Program-made: the position numbers and the translations under genes
Shown here: piece after piece, positions 43,033 through 51,848 of the stretch
Layout of the letters: every line of letters starts with the position of its first letter
How positions within the stretch are numbered: position 1 is the first letter of the stretch
DNA from: a bacterium
GTDB lineage: Bacteria > Bdellovibrionota > UBA2428
Reading direction: 5' to 3'
Length of the DNA stretch: 64,000 bases
NCBI GenBank assembly: GCA_009991595.1
Contig: JAACVK010000031.1
Span: 1-64,000 of the forward strand
The notes under the pieces: model-generated
The model's database searches: none
What the model was told of the DNA's origin: nothing
The model's input: the letters and a program-made list of their open reading frames with translations, nothing else

Positions 43033-44202
43033 TTAGTTCTTTTTAAAGAGGGCTTTGCCTATAAAGTAGAATAATCCAAAGCTGGCTAGACCTACCAAAA
43101 GGTAAGTTAGGAAGCTTGGTTTTTTTGCGGCGGGCTTACTCAGGCTCGAATACTGCCCAGCCACAGTCGGTGTAAAGACCGGAGGAGAAATAGGCTCGCG
43201 GGCAATTGGATTCTTGCCAGGCTCTTCGAGAGAACCGCCTTTTTCAACCAATTCCTTCTTCGCCTTTTCCTCTAAGGCCTCTGCTTCTTTACGGATTTTA
43301 GTGGCTTCAGCTAGAGTGCGTTCGGCCTCTTCAACTTCTTTCTTCTTAGCTTCTTCTTCAGCAGTGCTCGGTCCCTGATTCGTGCTCGATTGAAAATCTC
43401 GCTTTCCAAGATCGGCCAAAACAGCTTGTTGGAGCAAACAGCCTGGGTTGATGGAATCACTCTTAAAGGCGGCTGAAGCTGCCGTTTCACCAAGATCTTT
43501 TACTCCAGTTTTAATGCGATAATCAGCCAGTTGCATTTCGGCCAAGGGGCCACTAATCCGGCACAACTCAGCAGCACTAAAATCATTCGCAGACACCCAA
43601 CGATTCTTACTAGGGCCAGAAGGAAAATTTAACTTCCCAAGACTTTCTTTGACTTCATTATCAACCTCAACAGGTGAGCGAAAGTCTGAGTTAGGCTCTC
43701 CTACTTGATAAAGATTTTTTCCATCCTTTTGCAGGTAAGACATCTGGTCTTTTCCTGAATAGTCGTGAACCAATGTGTAGCCGTTGCCCAGATCCGAAGA
43801 GTAGCGGCGTCCATCTTGTTTCATGGGAGAATTTAAACAATATTGTAAGCACGCTTGGGCCAAAGAGTGTTCTTCAGTCATACAGGCCGCTAAAGGACGC
43901 TCAATTTTATTGGCTGCTTCAATCTGAGCATCGATACCTGATTCCAAATGACTACGAGCGCTACTAAAGTTTGGAACTTTCATCCATTCAGCGAAGTCAT
44001 CGTTCCATTTAGTTTTAGAAACACATTCTTTTAAGTCTTCCTTAGACTCCACTGGCTCATCTTTGGCTCCAGCAGCTCCATCCACGGCATGCTTTTCGGC
44101 ATCTTCAGGACCTATACCGACAGTCTCCCCTACCGCAGCAACACACAAAGGCGCCATCGCACAAAACACCAAAAGCAAAAGATGTCGTGTTTTCGAAAAC
44201 AT
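43033..44202 (-). CDS. Secreted protein with C-terminal membrane anchor
   Basis: I do not recognise this 389-residue protein. A signal peptide ends near CVAAVGE. A globular part with paired cysteines follows (for example CMTEEHSLAQACLQYC near residue 107). From about 277 to 320 there is a charged helix rich in Glu, Lys and Ala that should form a coiled coil, then a Pro-rich linker, and a C-terminal membrane helix (about 365-385) ending in KALFKKN. This sorts like a periplasmic protein anchored by its tail. A GGGGAG ribosome-binding site is about ten bases before the ATG. No operon partner. Confidence 0.75.
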   Translation of the reverse strand: MFSKTRHLLLLVFCAMAPLCVAAVGETVGIGPEDAEKHAVDGAAGAKDEPVESKEDLKECVSKTKWNDDFAEWMKVPNFSSARSHLESGIDAQIEAANKIERPLAACMTEEHSLAQACLQYCLNSPMKQDGRRYSSDLGNGYTLVHDYSGKDQMSYLQKDGKNLYQVGEPNSDFRSPVEVDNEVKESLGKLNFPSGPSKNRWVSANDFSAAELCRISGPLAEMQLADYRIKTGVKDLGETAASAAFKSDSINPGCLLQQAVLADLGKRDFQSSTNQGPSTAEEEAKKKEVEEAERTLAEATKIRKEAEALEEKAKKELVEKGGSLEEPGKNPIAREPISPPVFTPTVAGQYSSLSKPAAKKPSFLTYLLVGLASFGLFYFIGKALFKKN

Positions 44203-44282
44203 ATGCTCTGACTCCCCTCATTTCATTGTAAGGGTCTTAACAATGCATAACAACAAAAAGAATACCTAATATTAACGATATC

Positions 44283-45512
44283 TTAACGCAAAAAAGTGCT
44301 TTCTATGTTGCGGACAAGCCTAGCTGCAAACTCAGCTTTGGACAGCAATCCCAACTCCTCGGGTTCTAGCGAGCCTTTATAAAGAAGGCTGTAAGAACCC
44401 TGATTGGCCATCGGTCCAAGCCCCTCTTGAGCTGAATTCAAAACGATTAGATCGCAATCCTTAGTCTTTAGTTTTTCACGAGCTTTAAGCAATTGCTGCT
44501 CTGGGGTTCCAGTCTGCAAAGCAAAGGCAAGCACTTTTTGTTCCGCTTTCTTAGCTCGACATACGCTGGCCACAAAATCCTCCACGGGCACAACTTCTAG
44601 CCCAAGATGATGATCGGCCTTGTTGTAAGTCATTTTTCCCTCTTGAGTTTGCAGCTCAAAATCCAATACCGCCGCAGCCGACACAAACAAATCACAGTAA
44701 GGGAAACGTTTATCTAACAACTTTCGATAATCAGACGCCGTGACATAGTCTTCGCAATCAAAGCTAGAAAATTTTTCACGCAATGAGGCCTCTATTGGCC
44801 CAAGCAAACAATTCACTTGATAGCCAAGCTTAAAAAACTCTTGGGCCAGATACAGGCCGGTCAGGCCAGAGGAAGAATTTTGCAAAAAACGAACAGCATC
44901 TAGCTGCGATCGCATGGGCCCTGCAGATATCAAAACTCGCTTAGAGTTCTGAACAGCAGAAGCGCCCTCTTTCAACAGGCTTTCCAGGTCGCTCAATATT
45001 TGAGTGTGCACTTGCAGGTGCCCCACCCCAGTCTCACCACAAGCAACTTTGCCCGAAATCGGACCACTTAAAAAGTAGCCTCGGTCTTGAAGTGCTTTCA
45101 CATTGGCTGCTACAGCCGGATGCTCCCACATAGCAGGATTCATTGCCGGCGCTAGCAACACTTTTCCCTTGAAGGCCAACAATTGCAGGTTGATCATGTC
45201 GTTGCCAAAGCCCTGAGAGAGCTGGGCCAGACGATTCGCGCTTGCCCCATAAAGCACAATTGCATCGGCCCACCTTGCCCAACGAATATGATCAGTTCCG
45301 ACATGAGAGGAATCAAAAACCTTATTTGACAAACAAGGCTTTCCTAAAAAAGTCTCTATAGCAGTTTCACCAACAAACGATTTAGCAGATTCACTTAAGA
45401 CAACTTCAACGTCATAAGCAGAAGACAATAAATCACGAGCAAAATCCACAGATCGATAAGCCGCAATACTGCCGCTCACGGCTAGCAAAATTCTTTTCTT
45501 CTGGGCGCTCAT
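44283..45512 (-). CDS. coaBC: CoaBC: phosphopantothenoylcysteine synthetase/decarboxylase
   Basis: A bifunctional flavoprotein for two steps of coenzyme A synthesis. The N-terminal CoaC domain (about 1-190) has VSGSIAAYRSVDFARDLL, a conserved His in GTDHIRWARWADAIVL, APAMNPAMW, and the active-site Cys in KVACGETGVGHL. The CoaB half (about 195-409) has LISAGPMRSQLDAVRFLQNSSSG and the AAAVLDFE segment. The start at 45512 gives 409 residues, the family length, but lacks a spaced ribosome-binding site; an ATG at 45602 with AGGG six bases ahead would add 30 residues that I do not recognise. Monocistronic as far as I can see. Confidence 0.92.
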   Translation of the reverse strand: MSAQKKRILLAVSGSIAAYRSVDFARDLLSSAYDVEVVLSESAKSFVGETAIETFLGKPCLSNKVFDSSHVGTDHIRWARWADAIVLYGASANRLAQLSQGFGNDMINLQLLAFKGKVLLAPAMNPAMWEHPAVAANVKALQDRGYFLSGPISGKVACGETGVGHLQVHTQILSDLESLLKEGASAVQNSKRVLISAGPMRSQLDAVRFLQNSSSGLTGLYLAQEFFKLGYQVNCLLGPIEASLREKFSSFDCEDYVTASDYRKLLDKRFPYCDLFVSAAAVLDFELQTQEGKMTYNKADHHLGLEVVPVEDFVASVCRAKKAEQKVLAFALQTGTPEQQLLKAREKLKTKDCDLIVLNSAQEGLGPMANQGSYSLLYKGSLEPEELGLLSKAEFAARLVRNIESTFLR

Positions 45513-45736
45513 CCCTTTCAGTTCAGCCCTATAGCCCAGGTCTTTCAAGGGAAATTTTTCTCTGAAGCCCTTCAGCAACAAGGGAAGCCGCATTTGAATC
45601 ATTATTGCCCTGCCAAAAACACTCCATCCTTATAACTGACTTATATACTTGTGATTTTTCACATCAGAACACCAATCCACGAGAGCTAAGGCATTTTTTC
45701 CTTCTCTAGCCAAAGCGGCCAGGTTACCCTAGAGGC

Positions 45737-46906
45737 ATGCGACTCATTGCGATCCTACTATTTGCAATCGGCATTAACTCACTTTCTTGGTCGAGCAGCT
45801 TAAGCTGCAAAAATGTCGCCTTGTCCTTCCCCCAAGATTTAAGCAAAACCGATCCATTCGACCCAGTGGCGAAAATCGACAATGGACCCTACAAAGGCCG
45901 CATCCTTAACACAACGACCATGCGGCCCATTATGTTTCTGCCTCAAGAAAAGAGTGTTTATGCCCAGTTTGGCGCCGATCTAAAGAAAGATCTATTAGTT
46001 GCCAACTTCACGCACGATGCAGGAGAGGGAACTAGACATTGGATTGCAAAGATTCCACGCGATGCTGTTACAAAGGCCTATTGGCTAAAGAATACTTTTG
46101 AAATCCAAGCAACCCCTCAAGAGGTTGATGGTCAAACTATGGCCCATTCGCAAATGGTTTTTGAACTTAGCCGACCAATCGAGCTCATCGTCGACCAAAA
46201 TTCTCTAGATCCAAACATAGAAGATTTATCTGCTATAGCAAATGCAACCTTAAAAGACCCAGTGAGAATTGATTCTGTTGTTTCTTCTTTCGAGGCTATG
46301 TATAAATTCGCTGAGGACCCGATTCCTTTTTTCGCCAAAGACCTTTGGGTGATTAAAAGAACTATACCCGCAGTAGTTAGGGTTCTTTCCACAGAAACAA
46401 GGCTACAAGAGTTAATTAATGAAAAGAACAATACACCAGATGCTTTGAGCTTAAGCACGATCAACTACCCATTAAACCCTCATTCGCTGGATTTAAATTC
46501 TATCTTCATGAATGCGCTAAGCGACAGCAATCGTATGGGGTATTCAGAGTTCTATCATATCTTTGCAAATAGTTGCACAACTCGAGCATACAGCTGGATC
46601 GACCAATCTCGAGGAGGAGCCCCCTCCGATCAAGAGTTTTTTGACTACCATTCACAGCCAGAAAGACTTCGAAGCTTAGTGGATGAAATATTTATCACTC
46701 TAGATAGAAATGCCTCCATGTTCGACCACATTCAGAATGATCAGCTTCAAGCACTCATTCCTAAACTCAGACAACTTGGCCCAGGAAAAGCTGTTGAATA
46801 CCTATTAACACAGCCGAAGTTGTTAAGATTGCTTCTCACCAATCAAGTGATAAGCGCAATTCCCTCGACGATATCTGAAAATATTAAAATTCGACAGAGA
46901 GACTGA
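45737..46906 (+). CDS. Exported protein with DUF4105-like Cys motif
   Basis: A 389-residue exported protein; a signal peptide ends near SLSWSSS. The N-terminal half is strand-rich. A segment FYHIFANSCTTRAYSWID (about 275-292) resembles the NNCTT motif of the DUF4105 (Lnb-type periplasmic) family, where Asn, Cys and Thr are conserved. This is a single-motif match and I rate it as tentative. Otherwise the protein is unrecognised. AGAGGC just before the ATG could be a short ribosome-binding site. It converges on rodA. Confidence 0.72.
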   Translation: MRLIAILLFAIGINSLSWSSSLSCKNVALSFPQDLSKTDPFDPVAKIDNGPYKGRILNTTTMRPIMFLPQEKSVYAQFGADLKKDLLVANFTHDAGEGTRHWIAKIPRDAVTKAYWLKNTFEIQATPQEVDGQTMAHSQMVFELSRPIELIVDQNSLDPNIEDLSAIANATLKDPVRIDSVVSSFEAMYKFAEDPIPFFAKDLWVIKRTIPAVVRVLSTETRLQELINEKNNTPDALSLSTINYPLNPHSLDLNSIFMNALSDSNRMGYSEFYHIFANSCTTRAYSWIDQSRGGAPSDQEFFDYHSQPERLRSLVDEIFITLDRNASMFDHIQNDQLQALIPKLRQLGPGKAVEYLLTQPKLLRLLLTNQVISAIPSTISENIKIRQRD

Positions 46907-46934
46907 TCTTGCTTTTGAAAGCGTCCTAAGACCT

Positions 46935-48113
46935 TTAAAAGATTCCGCGGCGATACCCAATATTTAGAACTAGGCCAAGGGAGGCACAAACATTCAAAGC
47001 CGAGCTCCCTCCATAACTCGCCAAAGGAAGAGGAATTCCGACAATCGGAAACAAGCCGATCACCATAAATATATTGATTACAACCTGCGAAGAAATCATC
47101 GTTAAAACGCCAATCGCAATGAGCATGGCAAATCTATCTTGAGCCATTAAAGCAATTGAAACTATTCTAGACAGTAAGAGCAAATATGCGGCCAATAAAA
47201 GTAAACAACCAACAAAGCCCCACTCCTCAGCTAAGACTGAAAAAATAAAATCAGTGTGCCCTTCCGGCGTAAAGTCCAACTGAGTTTGCGTCCCCTTAGT
47301 GAATCCTTTTCCAAAGATTTCACCAGAACCAACGGCAATCTTAGACTGCAAAGCATTGTAACCATGCCCTCTCGGATCTCTTGTTGGATCTAAAAAAGTT
47401 CTGATTCGGTCTCTTTGATATTCTTTAAGTCCGTATTGCCAAACAATCGGCGCACTAATGATTCCCAACAAAGTAACGGTCAGCAAAATTCTTCTTTGGA
47501 TGCCTACAAAAAAAAGAATGCTACTTCCTGTAATGAACAAATGCATACCAGTCCCCATATCCGGCTGCATCACGATCAACAACACCGGAGCAACGACTAT
47601 TAAGCTTGGAACGAGTAGCTCTCTTACTCCCATGCGCATACTTCTGACCTTGTTATGAAAATACGCGGCAAGCGCCATGATCAAAGCTAACTTCATGGTT
47701 TCACTAGGTTGAAACATCACCGGACCAAGGTTAATCCACTGTCTAGCACCATTTCTGTAAATACCAATGCCTGGAAGTCGAACAAGAAGCAACGCAAGAA
47801 AATTTAAACCATACAAAACGTAGGCAATTCGTTCGTAGAATCGGTAATCAAAAAATAAAATAGCCCCCATCAATACAAAGCCAATACCATAATAGATCAC
47901 TTGCTTTAGAAAATACCCAGTGGTGGCACTCAATGGATCTGTTGCCGCAGAATAGAGATTTACCAAGCCCATCACGATGACAGCAAGCATGGCCCACAAA
48001 AGAACCCAGTCCATCTTACGATCGGCATTGGGATCCATGTCTGGACTATATTGAGATCCGAGTATTCCCACAGACTTATAATAATCCGGAACACTCGCAA
48101 AAACGAGTCGCAT
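46935..48113 (-). CDS. rodA: Rod-shape protein RodA (SEDS glycosyltransferase)
   Basis: A SEDS-family peptidoglycan glycosyltransferase of 392 residues with about ten membrane segments, working in the elongasome with a class B PBP. Family motifs: RQWINLGPVMFQPSETMKLALI about residue 124 (with the conserved Gly/Pro run), VAPVLLIVMQPDMGTG about 170-185, and GIPLPLASYGGSSAL (about 364-378). It is RodA rather than FtsW by the order of these motifs and length. An alternative start is the ATG 25 codons downstream (MDPNADRKM). No MreBCD genes are in the window. Confidence 0.92.
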   Translation of the reverse strand: MRLVFASVPDYYKSVGILGSQYSPDMDPNADRKMDWVLLWAMLAVIVMGLVNLYSAATDPLSATTGYFLKQVIYYGIGFVLMGAILFFDYRFYERIAYVLYGLNFLALLLVRLPGIGIYRNGARQWINLGPVMFQPSETMKLALIMALAAYFHNKVRSMRMGVRELLVPSLIVVAPVLLIVMQPDMGTGMHLFITGSSILFFVGIQRRILLTVTLLGIISAPIVWQYGLKEYQRDRIRTFLDPTRDPRGHGYNALQSKIAVGSGEIFGKGFTKGTQTQLDFTPEGHTDFIFSVLAEEWGFVGCLLLLAAYLLLLSRIVSIALMAQDRFAMLIAIGVLTMISSQVVINIFMVIGLFPIVGIPLPLASYGGSSALNVCASLGLVLNIGYRRGIF

Positions 48114-48139
48114 TTAAAACTTTGCTGCACCCCTCTCAC

Positions 48140-48167
48140 TTGCTTTGCTCCAGGTTCCAGATAAAAT
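48140..48167 (+). promoter_or_regulatory. Predicted promoter of STAS gene (leaderless)
   Basis: TTGCTT (48140-48145) and TAAAAT (48162-48167) are 16 bases apart, with the -10 ending six bases before the ATG at 48174 and no Shine-Dalgarno. Confidence 0.5.
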
Positions 48168-48173
48168 GACTCA

Positions 48174-48485
48174 ATGGCATTCAAAACCGAAGAAAAGAGC
48201 GGGCTTTTCATCATTCATTGCCCAAAAGACATCGATACTCTAATGGGAAAACAGATTCACATCCAAATGGAAAAATGGACTAAAACAGAACAAGAAACCA
48301 TTGCACTAAACTTCTCAGAAGTTAAATCCATTGATGCGGATGGCTTTAGAGCCCTTAGTCTTTTGTCAAAAGCCGCAAAGGACTCTGGCAAGAAGTTCGT
48401 AACAGTAAATCCAAATAAGAAGATTGCAACACTTATCCTAAGTAATGGCCTAGAGGGTGCCCTCAACCCAATAAAAGGGAAATAG
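48174..48485 (+). CDS. STAS-domain protein
   Basis: A 103-residue single STAS domain. The strand and loop ETIALNFSEVKSIDADGFRALSLLSKAAKDSGKKF match anti-sigma-factor antagonists and MlaB-like proteins. The Ser that anti-sigma antagonists usually carry in the DSSG-type loop is missing (DADG), so it is probably not switched by phosphorylation there. It is convergent with the HD-GYP-like gene, with no base between the stops. Roles could be chemotaxis-type scaffold or regulatory binding; not determined. Confidence 0.8.
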   Translation: MAFKTEEKSGLFIIHCPKDIDTLMGKQIHIQMEKWTKTEQETIALNFSEVKSIDADGFRALSLLSKAAKDSGKKFVTVNPNKKIATLILSNGLEGALNPIKGK

Positions 48486-49838
48486 CTATTTCTCGGGGAA
48501 CAGCTTAACAAGCTTAGATACCAATTCAATTTCAAACGCACCGCTTGCCGCCATTTTCTTTATAGCCTCTGTGGGAGTCAAAGCTGAATCACCTTTGAGC
48601 TGCTCTGCACAAGTCAAATAATCGAACTCATCGGCCATCGCTAAAATCTGAGACTCAACCTTTAATTTTGGAGCCGTGATCCCCTTCGGAAAACCGCTCC
48701 CATCAAAACGCTCATGATGTTGTTCAATCATCTCGTAAACAATCAAGGGGACTGGAATCTTTTTCATTTTAAGCAGCTTTACAGAAATCGAGGGATGAAG
48801 CTCCCAGAGCTCTTTCTCTTCGTCGGTCATTTCTTCGTATTTTTTTTTCTGAAGCTCTTCAGGTATTTCTCCGAGCCCTAGATCGTGAAACAAGCCAGCC
48901 GTTGCAAAATCTGCAGGACTTCCTTTTTCCAAAGCTATACTGAACATTCCAGCAAAAGTAGAAACTCTTGTATGATGCGAATAGGAATCACCTTCCGTTC
49001 CGATATTCTCGGAGATCGCTTTATACCATTCTTTCTCTGAATCCGCCAAAATATAACTTTTCACAATTTCTTGGCAATCTTCCAACATAGCTCGGCCCTC
49101 TTGAAGGCTGGACTCGCCATCACTAGTAGAAAAAATACCAGTAAACAACAGACGAACAGAATTCTCTAAACGCTCAACCCGCTCGGTTTCCCCTATAGAG
49201 CCGCTCTTACCAAGCTCCACTAAACGCTCAGCGGAATACTTATAGAACTTTTTCATATCACCAACGTCGACATACATGTTGGTCACATTGTGTTTACCTA
49301 GACGCTCAACTCTGGCCTCATCAAGAGGTTCACCACTGGCCGCAAATTTAATGTGTCGATTCGTCGTTGGCAGATATACCGAAACATCAAAATCAATGAC
49401 GGCAGATGGCTTAAGATCAATCATCTTAACGGGACGAAAAACAACTTCGGCTCCAGCATCCACCATGGACCTCAACTCCAGCAACTTCTTTCGAACAATT
49501 CGTTCATCAAAAGGCATCAAGAACGCGTCATCAAATCCATTCTTTAAAAGAAGCGCTCTATCGAAAGCTTCTCTTTTTTTTGAAATGTAAAAAATCTTTG
49601 CCTGGCTATATTGCATTCTAAAGGTTTGAGCCATTTCAGTCGGAGAAAGCTCCCCCAAGGTCTCTCCACAAAGAACCATTGGGATGGGAACATCAGGAGG
49701 GGACTCTAGAAAGTTTTCAAAACCGGCCATATCGGGAATGATGATCTGAGGCGTTCTAGGTAAAATCTCTTTAACCAAAGCAACATTGTCTGGATGCAAA
49801 CCACAAAGCAGAAGTTGCGAGGCAATTTGCTCAGTCAT
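48486..49838 (-). CDS. Receiver-like + HD-GYP-like domain protein
   Basis: A 450-residue cytoplasmic protein. Its first ~115 residues resemble a receiver without the usual acidic cluster; a middle region (about 120-270) is unassigned. The C-terminal domain (about 280-450) has the HD-GYP arrangement: SHHTRVSTFAGM, then GLFHDLGLGEIP and HHERFDGSGFPKG. Two key positions vary: the HDIGK motif reads HDLGL and GYP reads GFP. HD-GYP enzymes degrade cyclic-di-GMP; the His/Asp metal ligands appear intact, but activity is uncertain. It is downstream of cheY (28 bases after its stop) and near PilZ. Confidence 0.85.
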   Translation of the reverse strand: MTEQIASQLLLCGLHPDNVALVKEILPRTPQIIIPDMAGFENFLESPPDVPIPMVLCGETLGELSPTEMAQTFRMQYSQAKIFYISKKREAFDRALLLKNGFDDAFLMPFDERIVRKKLLELRSMVDAGAEVVFRPVKMIDLKPSAVIDFDVSVYLPTTNRHIKFAASGEPLDEARVERLGKHNVTNMYVDVGDMKKFYKYSAERLVELGKSGSIGETERVERLENSVRLLFTGIFSTSDGESSLQEGRAMLEDCQEIVKSYILADSEKEWYKAISENIGTEGDSYSHHTRVSTFAGMFSIALEKGSPADFATAGLFHDLGLGEIPEELQKKKYEEMTDEEKELWELHPSISVKLLKMKKIPVPLIVYEMIEQHHERFDGSGFPKGITAPKLKVESQILAMADEFDYLTCAEQLKGDSALTPTEAIKKMAASGAFEIELVSKLVKLFPEK

Positions 49839-49865
49839 TTTAAGTTACCGACTCTTTCAACTCCC

Positions 49866-50264
49866 TCAAGATCCTGTGACTTTTTTATAAACAGCTTCTA
49901 TCTTTGCTTTCAATGCATCGGTAGTGAAAGGCTTAACGACATAATTACTCACACCTGCTTGAACGGCTTCAATGATCTGAGCTTTTTCAGCTTCGGCGGT
50001 CACCAAAATAAACGGCAACGACTTAAACTGCTCAGAAGAACGAACTCGCTTTAAAAGATCTAAGCCGGTTGAGTTTGGCATATTCCAGTCAGAAACAATC
50101 ATTCCCACTGGAGGAGTAGCCGCCTTCAATTTCTCAAATGCATCCGCGCCATCTTTTGCCTCGGTAAAGTTTGCAAAACCAATCTCTTTTAAAGACTTAC
50201 TAACCAACTTTCTCATCGTCATCATGTCATCAACTACCAATACATGGGTCTCTGGACTAAACAT
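49866..50264 (-). CDS. cheY: CheY-like chemotaxis response regulator
   Basis: A 132-residue single-domain receiver. Acidic pair DD in VLVVDDMMTM, phosphoacceptor Asp in MIVSDWNMPNSTGLDLL (about residue 58), Thr in ILVTAEAEK and Lys in NYVVKPFTTDAL. The WNMP after the Asp is typical of CheY itself. The ribosome-binding site AAGGAG is seven bases ahead of the ATG. It is the first gene of a two-gene unit with the HD-GYP-like protein, and divergent from cheX. Confidence 0.95.
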   Translation of the reverse strand: MFSPETHVLVVDDMMTMRKLVSKSLKEIGFANFTEAKDGADAFEKLKAATPPVGMIVSDWNMPNSTGLDLLKRVRSSEQFKSLPFILVTAEAEKAQIIEAVQAGVSNYVVKPFTTDALKAKIEAVYKKVTGS

Positions 50265-50419
50265 CGGCTCTCCTTATTTTGAATACTAAGACTTTAAGTT
50301 TAACCCTTAACTAAGAAAAGAAAGCAGAAAGGGAGGTCAAAAATTCTATCAAGATTTATTTCACGTTGCGCTGCGCCACCCCAGGAAGATTCCGAACACT
50401 ATGCTACCTTAAGAAGAGT

Positions 50420-50902
50420 ATGGGAAAAATCAATGATGTTAGCTTCTTTAAACCTTTTGTTCTTGGAGCCATTCAAACGCTAAAGGTTCAATGTTCAACC
50501 GAAGTAAAAGGCCTTAAACCCTTCTACAAAGGCGAAAAGGAACAACCACCATTTGATATTGCCAGCATCATCAGCCTTCAAAGCAACGCCTTTGTAGGCA
50601 CCATCACGCTTTGCTATCCGGCCAATGTATTTCTTCATATTATGAGCAAGATGTTGGGCGAAGAGTTCACTGAAATCACAGAGGACCTTGAAGACGGAGC
50701 GTCGGAACTGCTCAATATCATTTTCGGACAAGCTAAACGTGTTTTAACAAACGAAGGCTACGTCATTGAAAAGGCCATTCCCACAATTATTCGAGGTAAG
50801 GATCTGCGCACTCGCAGTCAAACCAAAGAAAAGCCAATCGTCCTACCTTTCGATGCAGAGGTGGGTGAGCTCCATATAGAAATTGCAGCGGAAACAGTTT
50901 GA
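50420..50902 (+). CDS. cheX: CheX-like chemotaxis phosphatase
   Basis: A 160-residue protein of the CheC/CheX phosphatase family, which dephosphorylates CheY-P. It starts FFKPFVLGAIQTLKVQCSTEV, and the active-site helix appears as EDLEDGASELLNIIFGQAKR (about 96-115), with the Glu and Asn of the E..N motif. The start at 50420 (MGKINDV) is supported by homology in length and an AAGAAG-like site; an upstream TTG would add 18 unlikely residues. Divergent from cheY. Confidence 0.9.
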   Translation: MGKINDVSFFKPFVLGAIQTLKVQCSTEVKGLKPFYKGEKEQPPFDIASIISLQSNAFVGTITLCYPANVFLHIMSKMLGEEFTEITEDLEDGASELLNIIFGQAKRVLTNEGYVIEKAIPTIIRGKDLRTRSQTKEKPIVLPFDAEVGELHIEIAAETV

Positions 50903-50928
50903 ACTCGCCCTACTGTGCTTGATAAAAA

Positions 50929-51267
50929 TCAATCACAGTATTCGAAACCAACCTCGGCCAAAGCACTGCCGGATTTTTTTCGCCATTTGACCTCGGCAAT
51001 AGCTGTGGGCAATTTACCAAGAGACAAATGAATTTTATCTCCGATGGTAAAAGGCACCTGATCAAGAAAAGCCACCTTACACCCCGCATGAGACTCATCG
51101 ACGACTAGTCCAACAAAAGAATCAAATTCTAGTGAGCTTTCTTTTAAAGGCTTGGCAAAAGCAATTGTATTATGATCGGGCTTGAATCGAATTCGCCCTC
51201 TTCTTCGTTGACCAATCTGTTTAACATCTTCTGCGTGAAATACTAATTGTCTCTTTGCATTACTCAT
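50929..51267 (-). CDS. PilZ-domain protein
   Basis: A 112-residue protein with the PilZ cyclic-di-GMP-binding pattern: QRRRGRIRFKP (the RxxxR motif, about 20-30) and VGLVVDESHAGCKVAF (the D/NxSxxG motif, about 53-68), followed by beta-barrel strands. It would respond to cyclic-di-GMP, in keeping with the HD-GYP-like gene two genes away. It converges on cheX, 26 bases apart. It may modulate motility. Confidence 0.86.
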   Translation of the reverse strand: MSNAKRQLVFHAEDVKQIGQRRRGRIRFKPDHNTIAFAKPLKESSLEFDSFVGLVVDESHAGCKVAFLDQVPFTIGDKIHLSLGKLPTAIAEVKWRKKSGSALAEVGFEYCD

Positions 51268-51306
51268 AGAGGATTAGGTTAGCAGAGATCCCCCAACTAC
51301 AAAGAG

Positions 51307-51705
51307 TCAAAATCTAGGGCTTAGGTCTCGCCGATAACCAGTTGCGCTAACATTCAAGCGCTCTCGATCCCCGGCAGAGCTTAAAACATATAAATTGCAA
51401 CTATATCGACCTACAGCATAGGGCCGAAAGCGTATATCCAACTCGCAAGTAGCTCCTCGTCGCAACTCGCTGTAACACCTATCGATGAAGCGAAATTCGT
51501 TCCTACAAAAAATATCGTCAAATTCAATTTCTATAGTTTCGGGACCAATGTTACGAATTCGAACTGTTTCATCGGGAACATAGCCTCGATCAATATCTAC
51601 CCGACCAAAATCAACAGATTCGGGCAACAACCAAACATTGCGCGCTGAAAAACTAGAAAAGGAAAGCAACAAGACTGTTCCAACAAAAAGATGTTTTAGA
51701 CTCAT
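51307..51705 (-). CDS. Exported Ig-like (HYDIN/ASH-type) protein
   Basis: A 132-residue exported protein: signal peptide up to about SFSSFSA, then a single beta-sandwich-like domain with DFGRVDIDRGYVPDETVRIRN and DIRFRPYAVGRYSC. This resembles the ASPM-SPD2-Hydin (choice-of-anchor) Ig-like fold, generally a protein-interaction module. It has a pair of Cys at about residues 67 and 77. The start at 51705, behind GGGGGGAAATC, is preferred to an ATG five codons upstream. Function unknown; it could be a surface or periplasmic adaptor. Confidence 0.72.
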   Translation of the reverse strand: MSLKHLFVGTVLLLSFSSFSARNVWLLPESVDFGRVDIDRGYVPDETVRIRNIGPETIEIEFDDIFCRNEFRFIDRCYSELRRGATCELDIRFRPYAVGRYSCNLYVLSSAGDRERLNVSATGYRRDLSPRF

Positions 51706-51782
51706 TTGATTTCCCCCCAAGATTCACTTCATCTTAACATTGAAGAAGCAAAGAACAAGGGTTCATAGTATTAATCAGGTAT

Positions 51783-51821
51783 AAAAAAAGAGGCATTCGG
51801 GAGCTCAGCCCCGAGTGCCTC
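51783..51821 (-). terminator. Rho-independent terminator after the lipoprotein gene
   Basis: Twelve-base arms at 51790-51801 and 51810-51821 pair (one G-T mispair) around an eight-base loop, and on the minus strand the hairpin is followed by seven T (51783-51789). It lies just downstream of the minus-strand lipoprotein gene. Confidence 0.9.
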
Positions 51822-51848
51822 TCGATTTCACTTACAGATAGGTCTTGC

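Noticed and set aside
44283-45602. Extended CoaBC start at 45602
   Set aside because: It has a fair ribosome-binding site, but the extra 30 residues are not part of the family; kept only as an alternative.
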